From positions 1 through 64,000 of the forward strand of contig NZ_SNZR01000013.1 of the NCBI RefSeq assembly GCF_004363955.1: 64,000 nucleotides of DNA. Reading direction: 5' to 3'. Shown piece after piece: positions 21,443 through 31,887 of this stretch. The position numbers and the translations under genes were made by a program. The first letter of the stretch is position 1. Every line of letters starts with the position of its first letter. The stretch comes from Enterovirga rhinocerotis (GTDB lineage: Bacteria > Pseudomonadota > Alphaproteobacteria > Rhizobiales > Beijerinckiaceae). The notes under the pieces were generated by a model. The model did not search any database. It saw only the letters and a list, made by a program, of their open reading frames with translations, and was not told the DNA's origin.

Positions 21443-22858
21443 TCAATCCGCCTTGGCGGCGGCCGACTTCTTGGCGGGCGCCGGCTTGCGGCTGGCCGTT
21501 CTCGCGGCAGGGTTCGTGCCCTGCACGGCCGGCGTCGGCTTGGCGGTGGCCGCGGCAGCCCGGCGCTGGGGCGGCAGGACGGCGCCGGCGGCGTTCGCCT
21601 TGCGCTTCGTATCCGCGACCGTCGCGTCGGCGCTCGCCCGTGCGGCGCCTCTCGGGGGCAGGCGCGGCTTGCCGGCGATGATCGACGGCGTCGCCGAGCT
21701 CGAGGTGAAGGCCATGGCGGCGGGGCCCGGCCGGCTGGCGGGCGTCGGGGTCGCGACCCGCGAGCGGCCGTTGCGCCTGGCGAGCTGGGAGCGTCCGCGA
21801 CCCTTGGTCAGGGCCTCGTCGTCGTTGCCGCCCGGCTGGGCGCCGACCCAGACGGGAGTCGGCGCGAAGGCGACGCGCGGGCCGAGCGTGCGGCGCGGAG
21901 CGGCGCTCGCGAACATGGCGGCGAGCGGGTTGTCGGAGGAGGCGACATTGTCCTCCTCCTCGGCCGGCTGCCTGCGCTTCGGACCGCAGACGACGGGCCG
22001 CATGTCGGGGGCCGCCATGGAGGCCGAGAGAGGCAGCGTCTCGAGCGTGCCCGCGCCCCAGCCGGAGGAGCTGAAATTGGCGTCGAAGAGCTGGGCGGCG
22101 CGCAGATCGCGCTCCTTCGAGGACGCGTGACCCATGACCACCGTGATCAGGCGGCGGCCGCCCTGCTGGGCGGAGGCGACGATGTTGAATCCGCCGGAGC
22201 AGATGAAGCCGGTCTTCATGCCGTCGGCCCCCGGATAGCGTCCGAGGAGGCCGTTATGGTTGCGCATGACGACGCTGCCGAGCTGCACGGCACCGATGCT
22301 GAACAGGTCCTGCCGATCCGGGAACTCGCGCAGCAGCGCCCGCGCCAGGATCGCCATGTCGCGGGCGGAGGTCACCTGGCGATTATCCGGCAGGCCGCTC
22401 GGATTGTACCAGCGGCTCTCGTTCATGCCGAGGCGGCGGGAGGCCTGGTTCATCATCGCCGCGAAGCCCTCCATGGACCCGCCGACATTCTCGCCGATCA
22501 TGGTGGCGACGTCGTTCGCCGACTTCACCATGATGATCTTCAGCGCGTTCTCGAGCGTGAGCGTCAGGCCCGGGCGCAGGCCGATCTTCGAGGGCGGCAT
22601 CGCGGCCGCCCGCTCCGACATGGTCAGCAGCGAATTCATGCGCAGCCGACCTGACCTCACCTGATCGAGCGCGACATAGACCGTCATCAGCTTGGTGACG
22701 GAGGCCGGATACCAGGGATCGGTCGCCCGTTCGGCATGGAGCACCCGGCCCGAAGCCGCGTCGACGACCAGGGACGGGGTCTGCGCGGACGCGGTCCCGA
22801 ATGCGCCGACGGCCAGGGCCAGGGCAGTCGCGATAAGGGCTCTCGGCCTCGCTCTCAT
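21443..22858 (-). CDS. D-alanyl-D-alanine carboxypeptidase (peptidase S11)
   Basis: Trims the terminal D-Ala of peptidoglycan stem peptides in the periplasm. A signal peptide covers residues 1-25 (ending GTASAQ). Catalytic motifs are SVTK at 53-56, SAN at 113-115 and KTG at 215-217, in the usual order. After residue ~270 comes a long low-complexity tail rich in Ala, Pro, Arg and Lys (ending PAPAKKSAAAKAD) instead of the beta-rich PBP5 C-terminal domain, so anchoring probably differs from E. coli PBP5. The stop abuts the CobW-family gene, which may be co-transcribed. Confidence 0.93.
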   Translation of the reverse strand: MRARPRALIATALALAVGAFGTASAQTPSLVVDAASGRVLHAERATDPWYPASVTKLMTVYVALDQVRSGRLRMNSLLTMSERAAAMPPSKIGLRPGLTLTLENALKIIMVKSANDVATMIGENVGGSMEGFAAMMNQASRRLGMNESRWYNPSGLPDNRQVTSARDMAILARALLREFPDRQDLFSIGAVQLGSVVMRNHNGLLGRYPGADGMKTGFICSGGFNIVASAQQGGRRLITVVMGHASSKERDLRAAQLFDANFSSSGWGAGTLETLPLSASMAAPDMRPVVCGPKRRQPAEEEDNVASSDNPLAAMFASAAPRRTLGPRVAFAPTPVWVGAQPGGNDDEALTKGRGRSQLARRNGRSRVATPTPASRPGPAAMAFTSSSATPSIIAGKPRLPPRGAARASADATVADTKRKANAAGAVLPPQRRAAAATAKPTPAVQGTNPAARTASRKPAPAKKSAAAKAD

Positions 22859-23019
22859 GCGGGTCAGCTCCAGAACGGCGAGAATCGGGCGGCAGGGATC
22901 GAGCGCGCGAAAAGGGATGGAAACGTCAGCGCATCAGCCATGCGCTTGTGCCCCCTCACTTATCCCCTCATACGTGGCGACACCAAGGCATAGCACGAAA
23001 CCGGCAAGACACGATCGTC

Positions 23020-23928
23020 ATGGACATCACGTTCCTCTGGGTGCCCGTGACCCTGATCGCCGCGGCGGGGCAGGTCGCCCGCAACGCCATGCAGAGGCGC
23101 CTGACCGAGACGATCGGCACGGTCGGCGCGACCCAGGTCCGCTTCCTCTACGGGTTCCCCTTCGCGCTCGTTTTCCTCGCCTGTATCCTTCTTGCCACGG
23201 GCGAGTCCCTTCCCGGGCCCGGTGCCGGCTTCGCCGGGTTCCTCGTGCTCGGCGCCGTCTCGCAGATCCTGGCCACGGCGATGATGCTGGCGGCGATGCG
23301 GGATCGATCCTTCTCGGTCGTGACGGCGCTGATCAAGACGGAGGCGATCCAGATCGCGGTGTTCGGCTTCCTGGTGCTCGGGGACCGGCTGTCGCTGCCG
23401 GGCATCCTGGCGGTCGGGATCGCGAGCGCGGGCGTCGTCGCGATGTCCTGGTCGAAGCGCACGGCCGGGGAGGCCCTTCAGGGCGGCCTGAAGCCGATCG
23501 CGCTCGGGATCGTCTCGGGAGGCCTCTTCGCCCTGTCCGCCGTCGGCTATCGCGGCGCGATCCTCGCGCTCGATTCGGGCTCCTTTCTCGTCCGCGCCTC
23601 GACCACCCTCTCCTGTGCCCTCGCGCTCCAGACCGCGATCCTGCTCGTCTGGCTTCTGGCCTTCGACAGGGCGGCGATGATGGGGAGCCTGCGCGAATGG
23701 CGGTCCTCGCTGCTCGCCGGCTTCACCGGCGCCGCGGCCTCGCAGTTCTGGTTCATCGGCTTCGCGCTCACGGCCGCGGCCAATGTCCGGACCCTCGCTC
23801 TCGTCGAGGTGCTGATGGCCCAGGCCGTCTCGCGCAAGCTTCTCCACCAGGACACATCCCGGCGCGAGATCGCCGGGATGGCGATGATCGTGGTTGGGGT
23901 GCTGCTGCTTCTGGTGTCGGCCCGCTAG
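23020..23928 (+). CDS. EamA/DMT-family transporter
   Basis: A 302-aa inner-membrane protein with about ten hydrophobic segments in two repeats, beginning MDITFLWVPVTLIAAAGQVA and ending GMAMIVVGVLLLLVSAR. RFLYGFPFALVFLACI is typical of EamA permeases (drug/metabolite transporters). The start at 23020 removes an upstream part that looks non-coding. No substrate can be inferred; the neighbours are unrelated. Confidence 0.85.
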   Translation: MDITFLWVPVTLIAAAGQVARNAMQRRLTETIGTVGATQVRFLYGFPFALVFLACILLATGESLPGPGAGFAGFLVLGAVSQILATAMMLAAMRDRSFSVVTALIKTEAIQIAVFGFLVLGDRLSLPGILAVGIASAGVVAMSWSKRTAGEALQGGLKPIALGIVSGGLFALSAVGYRGAILALDSGSFLVRASTTLSCALALQTAILLVWLLAFDRAAMMGSLREWRSSLLAGFTGAAASQFWFIGFALTAAANVRTLALVEVLMAQAVSRKLLHQDTSRREIAGMAMIVVGVLLLLVSAR

Positions 23929-24016
23929 CCGGCATCCGGCCTGCCCCGCGCCCGCGCGTCTTGTCCGGCCATTTCGAACCGTGCATAGGCCTCGGTCAAC
24001 GGATCGGAGAAACGCC

Positions 24017-25198
24017 ATGGACCAGCTCCCTCAGAAGCCGGCGATCGTCGGCTGGGCCCACACCCCCTTCGGCAAGCACGACGCCGAGACCGTCGAGAGC
24101 CTGGTCGTCCGCGTCGTGCGCGAGGCGCTCGACCATGCCGGCATCGGTCCGGACGAGGTCGACGAGATCCTGCTCGGCCATTTCAACGCCGGCTTCTCGC
24201 CGCAGGACTTCACCGCCTCGCTCGTGCTCCAGGCCGATGACCGGCTTCGCTTCAAGCCGACGACCCGCGTCGAGAACGCCTGCGCGACCGGCTCGGCCGC
24301 CGTCCAGCAGGGCGTCCGCGCCATCGAGGCCGGGCACGCGAAGGTCGTCCTCGTCGTCGGCGTCGAGCAGATGACGCGCACGCCCTCCGCCGAGATCGGA
24401 CGGAACCTGCTCAAGGCCTCCTATCTCGCCGAGGAGGGCGACGTGCAGGGCGGTTTCGCCGGCGTGTTCGGCCAGATCGCGCAATCCTATTTCCAGCGCC
24501 ATGGCGATCAGTCCGATGCCTTGGCGCTCATCGCCGCGAAGAACCACAAGAACGGCGTCGACAACCCCTATGCCCAGATGCGCAAGGATCTCGGCTTCGA
24601 CTTCTGCCGCCAGGAATCGGAGAAGAACCCCTTCGTCGCCGGGCCGCTGAAGCGCACCGATTGCTCGCTCGTCTCCGACGGCGCCGCCGCGCTCGTCATC
24701 GCCGATGGCGAGACCGCGCAGGGCATGAAGCGCGCCGTCGCCTTCCGCGGCACGGCCCATGCGCAGGATTTCCTGCCCCTGTCGAAGCGCGACATCCTGA
24801 AGTTCGAGGGCTGCACGGTCGCCTGGCAGCGGGGCCTCGAGCAGGCTGGGATCGCGCTGTCGGACCTCTCCTTCGTCGAGACGCACGACTGCTTCACCAT
24901 CGCCGAGCTGATCGAGTACGAGGCGATGGGCCTCGTGCCGGAAGGGCAGGGCGCGCGCGCCATCAAGGAAGGCTGGACGCTGAAGGGCGGCAAGCTGCCG
25001 GTGAACCCCTCGGGCGGCCTGAAGTCGAAGGGCCATCCGATCGGCGCGACGGGCGTGTCGATGCACGCCCTCTCCGCGATGCAGCTCTGCGGCGAGGCCG
25101 GCGGCATCCAGGTCGAGGGCGCGACGCTCGGCGGCATCTTCAACATGGGCGGTGCCGCGGTCGCGAACTACGTCTCGGTGCTCGAGCGCGTGAAGTAG
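24017..25198 (+). CDS. Thiolase-family acetyl-CoA acetyltransferase (SCP-x-like)
   Basis: The 393-aa thiolase has the nucleophilic Cys at about residue 89 in VENACATGSAAVQQG, and the later active-site motifs HDCF (~290-293) and GHPIGATG (~340-346). The arrangement ETHDCFTIAELIEYEAMG is that of the SCP-x/thiolase-like subfamily rather than PhaA or FadA, so the substrate may be a longer or branched acyl-CoA. GGAGA precedes the ATG. It is alone, without partner beta-oxidation genes nearby. Confidence 0.9.
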   Translation: MDQLPQKPAIVGWAHTPFGKHDAETVESLVVRVVREALDHAGIGPDEVDEILLGHFNAGFSPQDFTASLVLQADDRLRFKPTTRVENACATGSAAVQQGVRAIEAGHAKVVLVVGVEQMTRTPSAEIGRNLLKASYLAEEGDVQGGFAGVFGQIAQSYFQRHGDQSDALALIAAKNHKNGVDNPYAQMRKDLGFDFCRQESEKNPFVAGPLKRTDCSLVSDGAAALVIADGETAQGMKRAVAFRGTAHAQDFLPLSKRDILKFEGCTVAWQRGLEQAGIALSDLSFVETHDCFTIAELIEYEAMGLVPEGQGARAIKEGWTLKGGKLPVNPSGGLKSKGHPIGATGVSMHALSAMQLCGEAGGIQVEGATLGGIFNMGGAAVANYVSVLERVK

Positions 25199-25339
25199 GC
25201 CGCGGGCGGGCGGGTCGGTCCGCCTGCTGATCGCGGTGTGCCGACCCTCCCCGTCCAGGGGAGGGTGAGCCTCCGGCTTCGAGAGCATCCGGGAGGAACC
25301 CGTGCCGAACCGGGGCGGGCATGAGAGGGCCAGGCGGCC

Positions 25340-26545
25340 GTGACGAGCTTTCTCGTTCTTCTTTTCGCGTACACTCTGAGCCAGTTCTACCGCTCGTTCC
25401 TGGCCGTCGTCTCGGCCGACATGACCCGAGACCTCCGGCTCGATCCGGCCGCGTTGGGGACTTTGTCCGCCGCCTGGTTCTTCGCCTTCGCCTTCGCGCA
25501 GTTTCCGGTCGGCTATGCGCTCGACCGCTGGGGGCCGAGGCGGATGCTGGCCCTGGCCATGCTGGCCGCCGTTGGAGGAGCGCTCTGGCTCGCCCTCGCA
25601 TCGGGGTTCACGGATGCCGTGATCGCGATGGTGCTGATCGGGATCGGCTGTTCGCCGATCTACATGTCCTCGCTCTACATCGTCGCGCGGACGCGGCCGC
25701 ACCAATTCGCCTTTCTGTCGTCGGCCATCCTCGGCATCGGCTCGATCGGGAACCTCCTCGGCGCGACGCCGCTCGTCCTCGCCGCCGAGCGCTTCGGATG
25801 GCGCGGCTCGCTGATGGGCATCGCCGCCCTGACCCTCGCCTCGGCGGTCTCGGTCTGGCTTCTGGTGCGGGACCCTCCGCCAGCGGAGCGGACGGGCGGG
25901 GATTCGCTTCTCGGCGGCCTGAAGACGATCCTCTCGATCCGCGTGATCTGGCTACTCGTGCCGCTCGCGCTCGTGAGCTACGCCGTCGTGATCGCGACCC
26001 GGTCCGTGTGGATCGCGCCGTATCTGACCAGCACCTTCGGGCTCGCGCCCGAGCCGCTCGGGAACGCCGTGCTCGCCATGGCGCTCGCCATGTCGCTCGG
26101 GGCCATCATCTCGGGCGCGCTGGAGCGCTGGATCGGAGCGAAGACCACCACCGCCTGCGGCATCGCCATCGGAACCTGCGGCTTCCTGGCTCTCGGCCTC
26201 GGCTATGCGCGCGATGTCTGGGCGGCGGTCGCGATCCTCACCGCGATCGGCTTCTTCGGCATCATGTATGCCGTCCTGCTGGAGCACGCCCGGTCCTTCA
26301 TGCCGGCGGCCCTCGTCGGCCGGGGCATCACCTTCATGAACTTCGCCTTCATCGGCGGCAGCGGGTTGGTGCAGTGGCTGTCGGGGCGGGCCGTGAGCGG
26401 CTGGATCGGCGAGGGGATGGCGGCACCGGAGGCCTATCAGCGCCTCTTCCTCGCCTTCGGCATCGCGCTCGTCGCCGCCCTTGCGATCTACCTCTTCGCG
26501 CCGCCGCGGCCGGCCCGGGCTATTCGCCCGGCGCCCGCGCCTTGA
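25340..26545 (+). CDS. MFS transporter
   Basis: A 401-aa protein with about 12 membrane segments. The first loop contains FPVGYALDRWGPRRML, the conserved MFS motif between TM2 and TM3 (G-x-x-x-DRxGRR type). A central cytoplasmic loop (RDPPPAERTGG) separates the two halves. It starts with GTG at 25340. Substrate unknown; resembles general MFS permeases of Rhizobiales. Confidence 0.88.
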   Translation: MTSFLVLLFAYTLSQFYRSFLAVVSADMTRDLRLDPAALGTLSAAWFFAFAFAQFPVGYALDRWGPRRMLALAMLAAVGGALWLALASGFTDAVIAMVLIGIGCSPIYMSSLYIVARTRPHQFAFLSSAILGIGSIGNLLGATPLVLAAERFGWRGSLMGIAALTLASAVSVWLLVRDPPPAERTGGDSLLGGLKTILSIRVIWLLVPLALVSYAVVIATRSVWIAPYLTSTFGLAPEPLGNAVLAMALAMSLGAIISGALERWIGAKTTTACGIAIGTCGFLALGLGYARDVWAAVAILTAIGFFGIMYAVLLEHARSFMPAALVGRGITFMNFAFIGGSGLVQWLSGRAVSGWIGEGMAAPEAYQRLFLAFGIALVAALAIYLFAPPRPARAIRPAPAP

Positions 26546-26786
26546 TGGCGAGCGCGTGAAGGCCGCGCGCGAAGGCCGGTGCGAGGGCCTGGTTCACCAG
26601 ACGGTGCCGCTCGACGCGGCTCTTGCCGGCGAAGGCCGGCGATACGACATCCACCCTGAAATGAGTTTCGCCGCCCTCGCGCCAGCCGGCATGGCCCGCA
26701 TGGAGGTGGGATTCGTCCAGCACCGAGACGGTCTCGGTCGAAAATTCCCGACGCAAAGCCTCGTCGATCCAGTCTCTTAACGCCAC
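26520..26786 (-). CDS. BolA-family protein
   Basis: BolA proteins partner monothiol glutaredoxins in iron-sulphur handling. The product, 88 aa from a GTG at 26786, has the family core VLDESHLHAGHAG and THFRVDVVSPAFAGKSRVER, with the C-terminal helix VNQALAPAFARGLHALAIKA. The GTG has GAGG just upstream and leaves 77 bp to the divergent J-domain gene; an ATG at 26852 would leave only 11 bp and add residues unlike the family. Confidence 0.92.
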   Translation of the reverse strand: MALRDWIDEALRREFSTETVSVLDESHLHAGHAGWREGGETHFRVDVVSPAFAGKSRVERHRLVNQALAPAFARGLHALAIKARAPGE

Positions 26787-26863
26787 GTCAACCTCGCGCG
26801 GGCTCGCTGGCTCGTCCCGGCGGGGTTGCCCGAACGCCCGCCGCGCTCCCATAATCGGCTCAT

Positions 26864-27484
26864 ATGGACCTCAACTCACCCCTTTTCGACCGCATCAGGA
26901 TCAAGCCCTCCGCCGACGAGCCGAGGAAGGCCGAGCCCACCTGCGAGCATCCCGGCTGTTCCGCTGCCGGTCCGCACCGGGCCCCGAAGGGACGCGGACG
27001 CGAGGGGGAGTACTGGCGCTTCTGCCTCGATCACGTCCGCGAGTACAACAAGCGCTACAACTATTTCGACGGCATGGCCGACGACGACGTCATGGCGTTC
27101 CAGAAGGATGCCTCGACGGGCCACCGGCCGACCTGGAACTCGGCCAGCAACGCGGCCACCGGCCGCCGCCGCAAGGACGGCTCCCCGCCGCCGACGAACG
27201 ATTTCGACTATCTCGATCCGTTCGGTGTCCTGCGCTCCGCGCAACCCTTTCACGCGCGCCGCGCGGCCGAGCCCGAACGGCCTCGCCGTCCGGCTCCCGT
27301 CATGCGTGCGCTCGAGACGCTGGGGCTCGACGACAACGCCGATGCAGCCGCCATCAAGGCTCAGTACAAGACGCTCGTGAAGCGTTTTCACCCCGACGCG
27401 CATGGCGGCGACCGGTCTTTCGAGGACCGGCTGCGCGAGATCATCCGGGCTCACGACACGCTCAAGGCCGCCGGCCTCTGCTGA
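26864..27484 (+). CDS. J-domain protein
   Basis: A 206-aa protein. The N-terminal two thirds include a Cys pair ([10 protein letters not shown]) and [20 protein letters not shown], a segment conserved in alphaproteobacterial relatives. The C-terminal ~65 residues are a J domain ([20 protein letters not shown], then [13 protein letters not shown] with HPD), which stimulates DnaK. It lies upstream of cobS in the same direction, an arrangement I recall from other Rhizobiales. Confidence 0.9.
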   Translation: MDLNSPLFDRIRIKPSADEPRKAEPTCEHPGCSAAGPHRAPKGRGREGEYWRFCLDHVREYNKRYNYFDGMADDDVMAFQKDASTGHRPTWNSASNAATGRRRKDGSPPPTNDFDYLDPFGVLRSAQPFHARRAAEPERPRRPAPVMRALETLGLDDNADAAAIKAQYKTLVKRFHPDAHGGDRSFEDRLREIIRAHDTLKAAGLC

Positions 27485-27626
27485 TCGTGCCCTTTTTGGT
27501 CCTGTCGAGCACCGGTCTCGAAATTGCACGCGGACGGGCACGCCGCTAAGACAGTCTGACAACAGCGCCCAACTCACCGGGACCGTCAGGGCTCGGTCAC
27601 GCCCTGCCCCGAAGAAGGCTCATTCG

Positions 27627-28613
27627 ATGCTGATGACAACCGATGCCCCTCCGGCCGTTCCGGACATGAAGGTGTCCGTCCGCCAGGTCTTCGGAATCGA
27701 TACCGACCTCGAAGTTCCCGCCTTTTCCACGTCGGAGAGCCACGTCCCGGATACCGATCCGGACTACATCTTCGATCCCCCGACGACGCTCGCCATCCTT
27801 GCCGGCTTCTCGCGGAACCGGCGCGTGATGGTCACGGGCTATCACGGCACCGGCAAGTCGACTCATATCGAGCAGGTCGCGGCGCGGCTGAACTGGCCCT
27901 GCGTCCGCATCAACCTCGACAGCCACGTCTCCCGGATCGACCTCGTCGGCAAGGACGCGATCGTCCTCAAGGAGGGCAAGCAGGTCACGGAGTTCCGCGA
28001 CGGCATCCTGCCCTGGGCCTACCAGAACAACGTCGCGCTCGTCTTCGACGAATACGATGCCGGCCGGCCGGACGTGATGTTCGTGATCCAGCGCGTGCTC
28101 GAATCCTCGGGCCGCCTGACCCTGCTCGACCAGAGCCGGGTCATTCGTCCCCACCCCGCCTTCAGGCTCTTCGCGACGGCCAACACGGTCGGGCTCGGCG
28201 ACACCTCGGGCCTCTATCACGGCACGCAGCAGATCAACCAGGCGCAGATGGATCGCTGGTCGATCGTGACGACGCTCAACTACCTGCCGCACGACGTCGA
28301 GGTCGGCATCGTCCTGTCCAAGGCGCACCACTATCGGAACCCCGAGGGCCGGGACATCGTCGGCAAGATGGTCCGGCTCGCCGACCTCACCCGCAACGCC
28401 TTCATCAACGGCGACCTCTCGACGGTGATGTCGCCGCGCACGGTGATCACCTGGGCGGAGAATGCCGAGATCTTCTCGGATGTCGGCTTCGCCTTCCGGC
28501 TGACCTTCCTCAACAAGTGCGACGAGCTCGAACGCTCCCTCGTCGCCGAGTTCTACCAGCGCACCTTCGGCAAGGAATTGCCGGAGAGCGCCGTCAACGT
28601 CGCGCTGAGCTGA
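27627..28613 (+). CDS. cobS: Cobaltochelatase subunit CobS
   Basis: AAA+ subunit of the aerobic CobNST cobaltochelatase, which inserts cobalt into hydrogenobyrinate a,c-diamide. Walker A is GYHGTGKST at residues ~71-79, Walker [12 protein letters not shown], and the sensor segment [20 protein letters not shown] is diagnostic of CobS. Length 328 aa is normal. The ATG at 27627 is used; the open frame upstream overlaps the J-domain gene. cobT follows after one intervening gene; cobN is not in the window. Confidence 0.97.
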   Translation: MLMTTDAPPAVPDMKVSVRQVFGIDTDLEVPAFSTSESHVPDTDPDYIFDPPTTLAILAGFSRNRRVMVTGYHGTGKSTHIEQVAARLNWPCVRINLDSHVSRIDLVGKDAIVLKEGKQVTEFRDGILPWAYQNNVALVFDEYDAGRPDVMFVIQRVLESSGRLTLLDQSRVIRPHPAFRLFATANTVGLGDTSGLYHGTQQINQAQMDRWSIVTTLNYLPHDVEVGIVLSKAHHYRNPEGRDIVGKMVRLADLTRNAFINGDLSTVMSPRTVITWAENAEIFSDVGFAFRLTFLNKCDELERSLVAEFYQRTFGKELPESAVNVALS

Positions 28614-28625
28614 GACGGAGCCCCC

Positions 28626-29348
28626 ATGGCTGAGGCAGGCGAGGGGGACGCGGTGCCCGAGGTCGGGGCTCTGTTCTTCGACGTGTTCGGGACGCTGGTC
28701 GACTGGCGCGGCTCGATCGCGCGCGACGCGCCGCCGATCATCGGGCGGGAGATCGACGGCTTCGCCTTCGCCGATGCCTGGCGGGACGAGTACCAGCCCG
28801 GCATGGAGGGCGTGCGCAAGGGGGATCGCGGCTACGTGAAGCTCGATCTGCTTCACCGCGAAAACCTCGAGCGCATCCTGCCTCGCTTCGGGTTGACCGA
28901 CTTGGCTGAGGATGCCCGGGTACAGCTCAACCTCCTCTGGCACCGGCTGGACGCCTGGCCGGACGTCGAGTTCGGCCTCTCCCGCCTGCGCCGGAAGTTC
29001 CGGCTCGCGCCGGTCTCGAACGGCAATATCGGCCTGATGGTCGACCTCGCCCGGAAGAACGGCTTCGTCTGGGACGCGATCCTCGGGGCCGAGATCGCGC
29101 GGGACTACAAGCCGAAGCCGGCGGTCTATCTCGCGGCGGCCGAAGCGCTCGGGCTCCCGCCGGAGCGCTGCATGATGGTGGCCGCCCATTCCTACGACCT
29201 CGCGGCCGCCGCCGAGTGCGGGCTCCGGACGGCTCATATCGCGCGCCCCGACGAGCATGGGCCGGGCACGGGCGAGACCCAGCCTCTGGTTCCCGTCGAC
29301 GTCGCCGCCGGCAGCCTGACGGAACTCGCACAGCGTCTGTCCACATGA
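28626..29348 (+). CDS. HAD-superfamily hydrolase (haloacid dehalogenase type II)
   Basis: The 240-aa protein has the nucleophile motif [13 protein letters not shown] near residue 15-27, motif II in LAPVSNGN, and motif III/IV in [20 protein letters not shown] and [20 protein letters not shown]. This is the layout of type II haloacid dehalogenases (2-haloacid halidohydrolases), though many act on other substrates. It starts 12 bp after cobS and its stop overlaps the cobT ATG, so it is embedded in the cobS-cobT operon. A role in B12 synthesis is not known. Confidence 0.9.
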   Translation: MAEAGEGDAVPEVGALFFDVFGTLVDWRGSIARDAPPIIGREIDGFAFADAWRDEYQPGMEGVRKGDRGYVKLDLLHRENLERILPRFGLTDLAEDARVQLNLLWHRLDAWPDVEFGLSRLRRKFRLAPVSNGNIGLMVDLARKNGFVWDAILGAEIARDYKPKPAVYLAAAEALGLPPERCMMVAAHSYDLAAAAECGLRTAHIARPDEHGPGTGETQPLVPVDVAAGSLTELAQRLST

Positions 29349-31249
29349 CGATCTCGAACCGCAAGCCGGGCGAACGGCGGGAGCCGCCGAACGAGCCCCT
29401 CAAGCGCTCGATCGCGGCCTGCCTGCGCGCCATCGCGCACAGGCCCGAGCTCGAAGTCACCTACGCGCCCGACCGGCCCTCGCTGTCCGGTGAGCGGGCG
29501 CGGCTGCCCGAGCCGCCGCGCAAGGTCAGCCCGGAAGACGTCGCCATCGTGCGCGGTCACGCCGATTCAATGGCTCTGCGCCTCGCCTGTCACGACGCGG
29601 CCCTGCATCGCCGCTTCGCGCCTCAGGCCCAGGCGGCGCGCTCCGTGTTCGACGCCGTCGAGCAGGCCCGCGTCGAGGCCATCGGCTCCCGCCGGATGGA
29701 GGGCGTCGCCCAGAACATCTCGGCGATGATCGAGGACCGCTATCACCGCGGCGGCCGCTACGAGGAGATCACCGACCGGGCCGACGCGCCGCTCGAAGAC
29801 GCGGTCGCCCTCATGGTGCGGCAGCGGCTGACCGGGCGGAAGCCGCCAGCCTCGGCCGAGAAGATCGTCGACCTCTGGCGCGACTTCATCGAGGACAAGG
29901 CGGGGACCGATCTCGACGGCCTTCTGTCGAATCTCGAGAATCAGCGCGCCTTCGCGCAATCGGTGCGCGAATTGCTGTCCTCGCTCGACATGGCGGACGA
30001 TGCGGCTTTCGACCGCGAGGACGACCAGAACGAGGACGACGCCGACAATTCGGAGCAGCAGGAGGGCGGAGAAGGCGAGGCGGAGGAGCGCGCCGACGGA
30101 GAGCGCGCCGAGATCGACCTTCAGGACGACGCGACGGAGGAGCTGGAGGACGGGGCGACCGAATCCGCCGATGCTCCGACGGGCGAGATGCCCGAGGACA
30201 TGGAGGAATCGGATGCGGACGAGGCCTCCGAGGCCTGGCGCCCGCCGCCATCCCGCGCCAACGAGAACCGCGGTCCGGAATACCACGCCTTCACGACCAA
30301 GTTCGACGAGGAGATCGAGGCGGACGAGCTGTGCGACGCCGAGGAACTGGCCCGGCTGCGCTCCTATCTCGACAAGCAGCTCTCGCATCTCCAGGGCGTC
30401 GTCGGCCGTCTGGCGAACCGGTTGCAGCGGCGGCTGCTGGCGCAGCAGAACCGCTCCTGGAACTTCGATCTCGAGGAGGGCATCCTCGATCCGGCCCGCC
30501 TGCCGCGTGTCGTCATCGACCCGCAGCAGCCCCTCTCCTTCAAGCAGGAGAAGGACACCGATTTCCGCGACACGGTGGTGAGCCTCCTGATCGACAATTC
30601 GGGCTCGATGCGGGGCCGTCCGATCACCGTCGCGGCCACCTGCGCCGACATCCTGGCGCGCACGCTCGAGCGCTGCGGCGTCAAGGTCGAGATCCTCGGC
30701 TTCACGACGCGGGCCTGGAAGGGCGGACAGTCGCGCGAGAGCTGGCTCCAGGGCGGCAAGCCGGCCAGTCCCGGCCGCCTGAACGACCTGCGCCACATCG
30801 TCTACAAATCCGCGGATGCGCCCTGGCGGCGCGCGCGGCGCAATCTCGGCCTCATGATGCGCGAGGGGCTGCTGAAGGAGAACATCGACGGCGAGGCGCT
30901 GGACTGGGCGCATCAGCGCCTGCTCGGCCGCATGGAGCAGCGCCGGATCCTGATGGTGATCTCGGACGGCGCGCCGGTCGACGATTCGACGCTGTCGGTG
31001 AATGCCGGCAACTATCTCGAGCGGCACCTGCGCCACATCATCGACGAGATCGAGAACCGCTCGCCGGTGGAGCTGATCGCGATCGGCATCGGCCACGACG
31101 TCACGCGCTACTACCGGCGCGCCGTCACGATCGTCGATGCCGAGGAACTCGGCGGCGCGATGACGGAGAAGCTGGCCGAGCTCTTCGACGAGAAGGCGAC
31201 GCCGGTGCCGACGGCGACCCGAGCCCCGAAGCGGCGCGCGCGGGCGTAA
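29345..31249 (+). CDS. cobT: Cobaltochelatase subunit CobT
   Basis: The 634-aa subunit partners CobS in the cobalt chelatase. It has a helical N-terminal domain, a very acidic central region (residues ~220-320, with [20 protein letters not shown]) and a C-terminal VWA domain with the MIDAS motif [13 protein letters not shown] near residue 415. Length and layout match CobT. The ATG overlaps the HAD stop (ATGA), so translation is coupled. Confidence 0.97.
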   Translation: MTISNRKPGERREPPNEPLKRSIAACLRAIAHRPELEVTYAPDRPSLSGERARLPEPPRKVSPEDVAIVRGHADSMALRLACHDAALHRRFAPQAQAARSVFDAVEQARVEAIGSRRMEGVAQNISAMIEDRYHRGGRYEEITDRADAPLEDAVALMVRQRLTGRKPPASAEKIVDLWRDFIEDKAGTDLDGLLSNLENQRAFAQSVRELLSSLDMADDAAFDREDDQNEDDADNSEQQEGGEGEAEERADGERAEIDLQDDATEELEDGATESADAPTGEMPEDMEESDADEASEAWRPPPSRANENRGPEYHAFTTKFDEEIEADELCDAEELARLRSYLDKQLSHLQGVVGRLANRLQRRLLAQQNRSWNFDLEEGILDPARLPRVVIDPQQPLSFKQEKDTDFRDTVVSLLIDNSGSMRGRPITVAATCADILARTLERCGVKVEILGFTTRAWKGGQSRESWLQGGKPASPGRLNDLRHIVYKSADAPWRRARRNLGLMMREGLLKENIDGEALDWAHQRLLGRMEQRRILMVISDGAPVDDSTLSVNAGNYLERHLRHIIDEIENRSPVELIAIGIGHDVTRYYRRAVTIVDAEELGGAMTEKLAELFDEKATPVPTATRAPKRRARA

Positions 31250-31274
31250 GGGGCGGAGCGCAAGCTCGCCCCCT

Positions 31275-31376
31275 CCTCATCCTGAGGCGCTTCGCGAAGC
31301 GAAGCCTCGAAGGGCGCACCATCGTCGCGCGTGCTTCGAGGCTCGCCCTGCGGGCGAGCACCTCAGCATGAGGAGC
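31275..31376. repeat. ~100-bp imperfect inverted repeat element
   Basis: The left half (CTCATCCTGAGGCGCTTCGC then GAAGCCTCGAAGGGCGCAC) is mirrored by the right half (GTGCTTCGAGGCTCGCCC then GAGCACCTCAGCATGAGGAG). The element follows cobT and belongs to a class of dispersed intergenic repeats well known in Rhizobiales. It may act as a bidirectional terminator between cobT and the fur-like gene. Confidence 0.8.
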
Positions 31377-31440
31377 CTGGGCTTGCATCTTGGGCAGGGG
31401 GGCGTCGAACGTCGGGTTCGACCTGACCTTGTTCCGACCC

Positions 31441-31887
31441 CTACGGCCGCTTCCGCCCCTTGATCGGCTTCGCGTAGATCTCGAGCCGGTGGCTGACGAT
31501 CCGGAAGCCGAGATTGCGGGCGATCTCCTCCTGGAGCCGCTCGATCTCGGGGGAATGGAACTCGATCACGCGGCCGCTCTCGATATCGATGAGATGGTCG
31601 TGATGGGCCTGGGCCGCGCTCTCGTAGCGGGCGGGGCCGTCCGCGAAGGCGTGACGGGCGAGAATCCCCTTGTCCTGCAGCAGCTTCACGGTCCGGTAGA
31701 CGGTCGCCATGGAGATGCCGGGATCGATCGCCGCGGCCCGGCGATGCAACTCGGCGGCGTCGGGATGATCGTCGGCGCGGGAGAGGACCGACAGGATCGT
31801 CAGCCGCTGGCCGGTCATCCGCAGGCCCTGCTCTCGGCAGGCGCCTTCCAGTTCGTTTGCCCTATCCATGATGTCGCTGTCGGTCAC
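31441..31887 (-). CDS. Fur-family transcriptional regulator (Fur/Mur type)
   Basis: The ~148-aa product has the winged-helix part (GLRMTGQRLTILSVLSRADD, then GISMATVYRTVKLLQDKGIL) and the metal-binding dimerisation part with HHDHLIDIESGRVIEF and SHRLEIYAKP. In alphaproteobacteria, proteins with this sequence type respond to manganese (Mur) or iron. A GTG at 31887 with AGGA upstream is chosen; an ATG at 31869 gives a 142-aa product and is also possible. An MntR homologue and a porin with an MntR-like box lie 20 kb away, so the two metal regulators may divide the task. Confidence 0.92.
   Translation of the reverse strand: MTDSDIMDRANELEGACREQGLRMTGQRLTILSVLSRADDHPDAAELHRRAAAIDPGISMATVYRTVKLLQDKGILARHAFADGPARYESAAQAHHDHLIDIESGRVIEFHSPEIERLQEEIARNLGFRIVSHRLEIYAKPIKGRKRP

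Noticed and set aside
27485-27626. Possible cobalamin riboswitch upstream of cobS
   Set aside because: The conserved B12-box and surrounding stems were not found; the region is short and shows only minor repeats.
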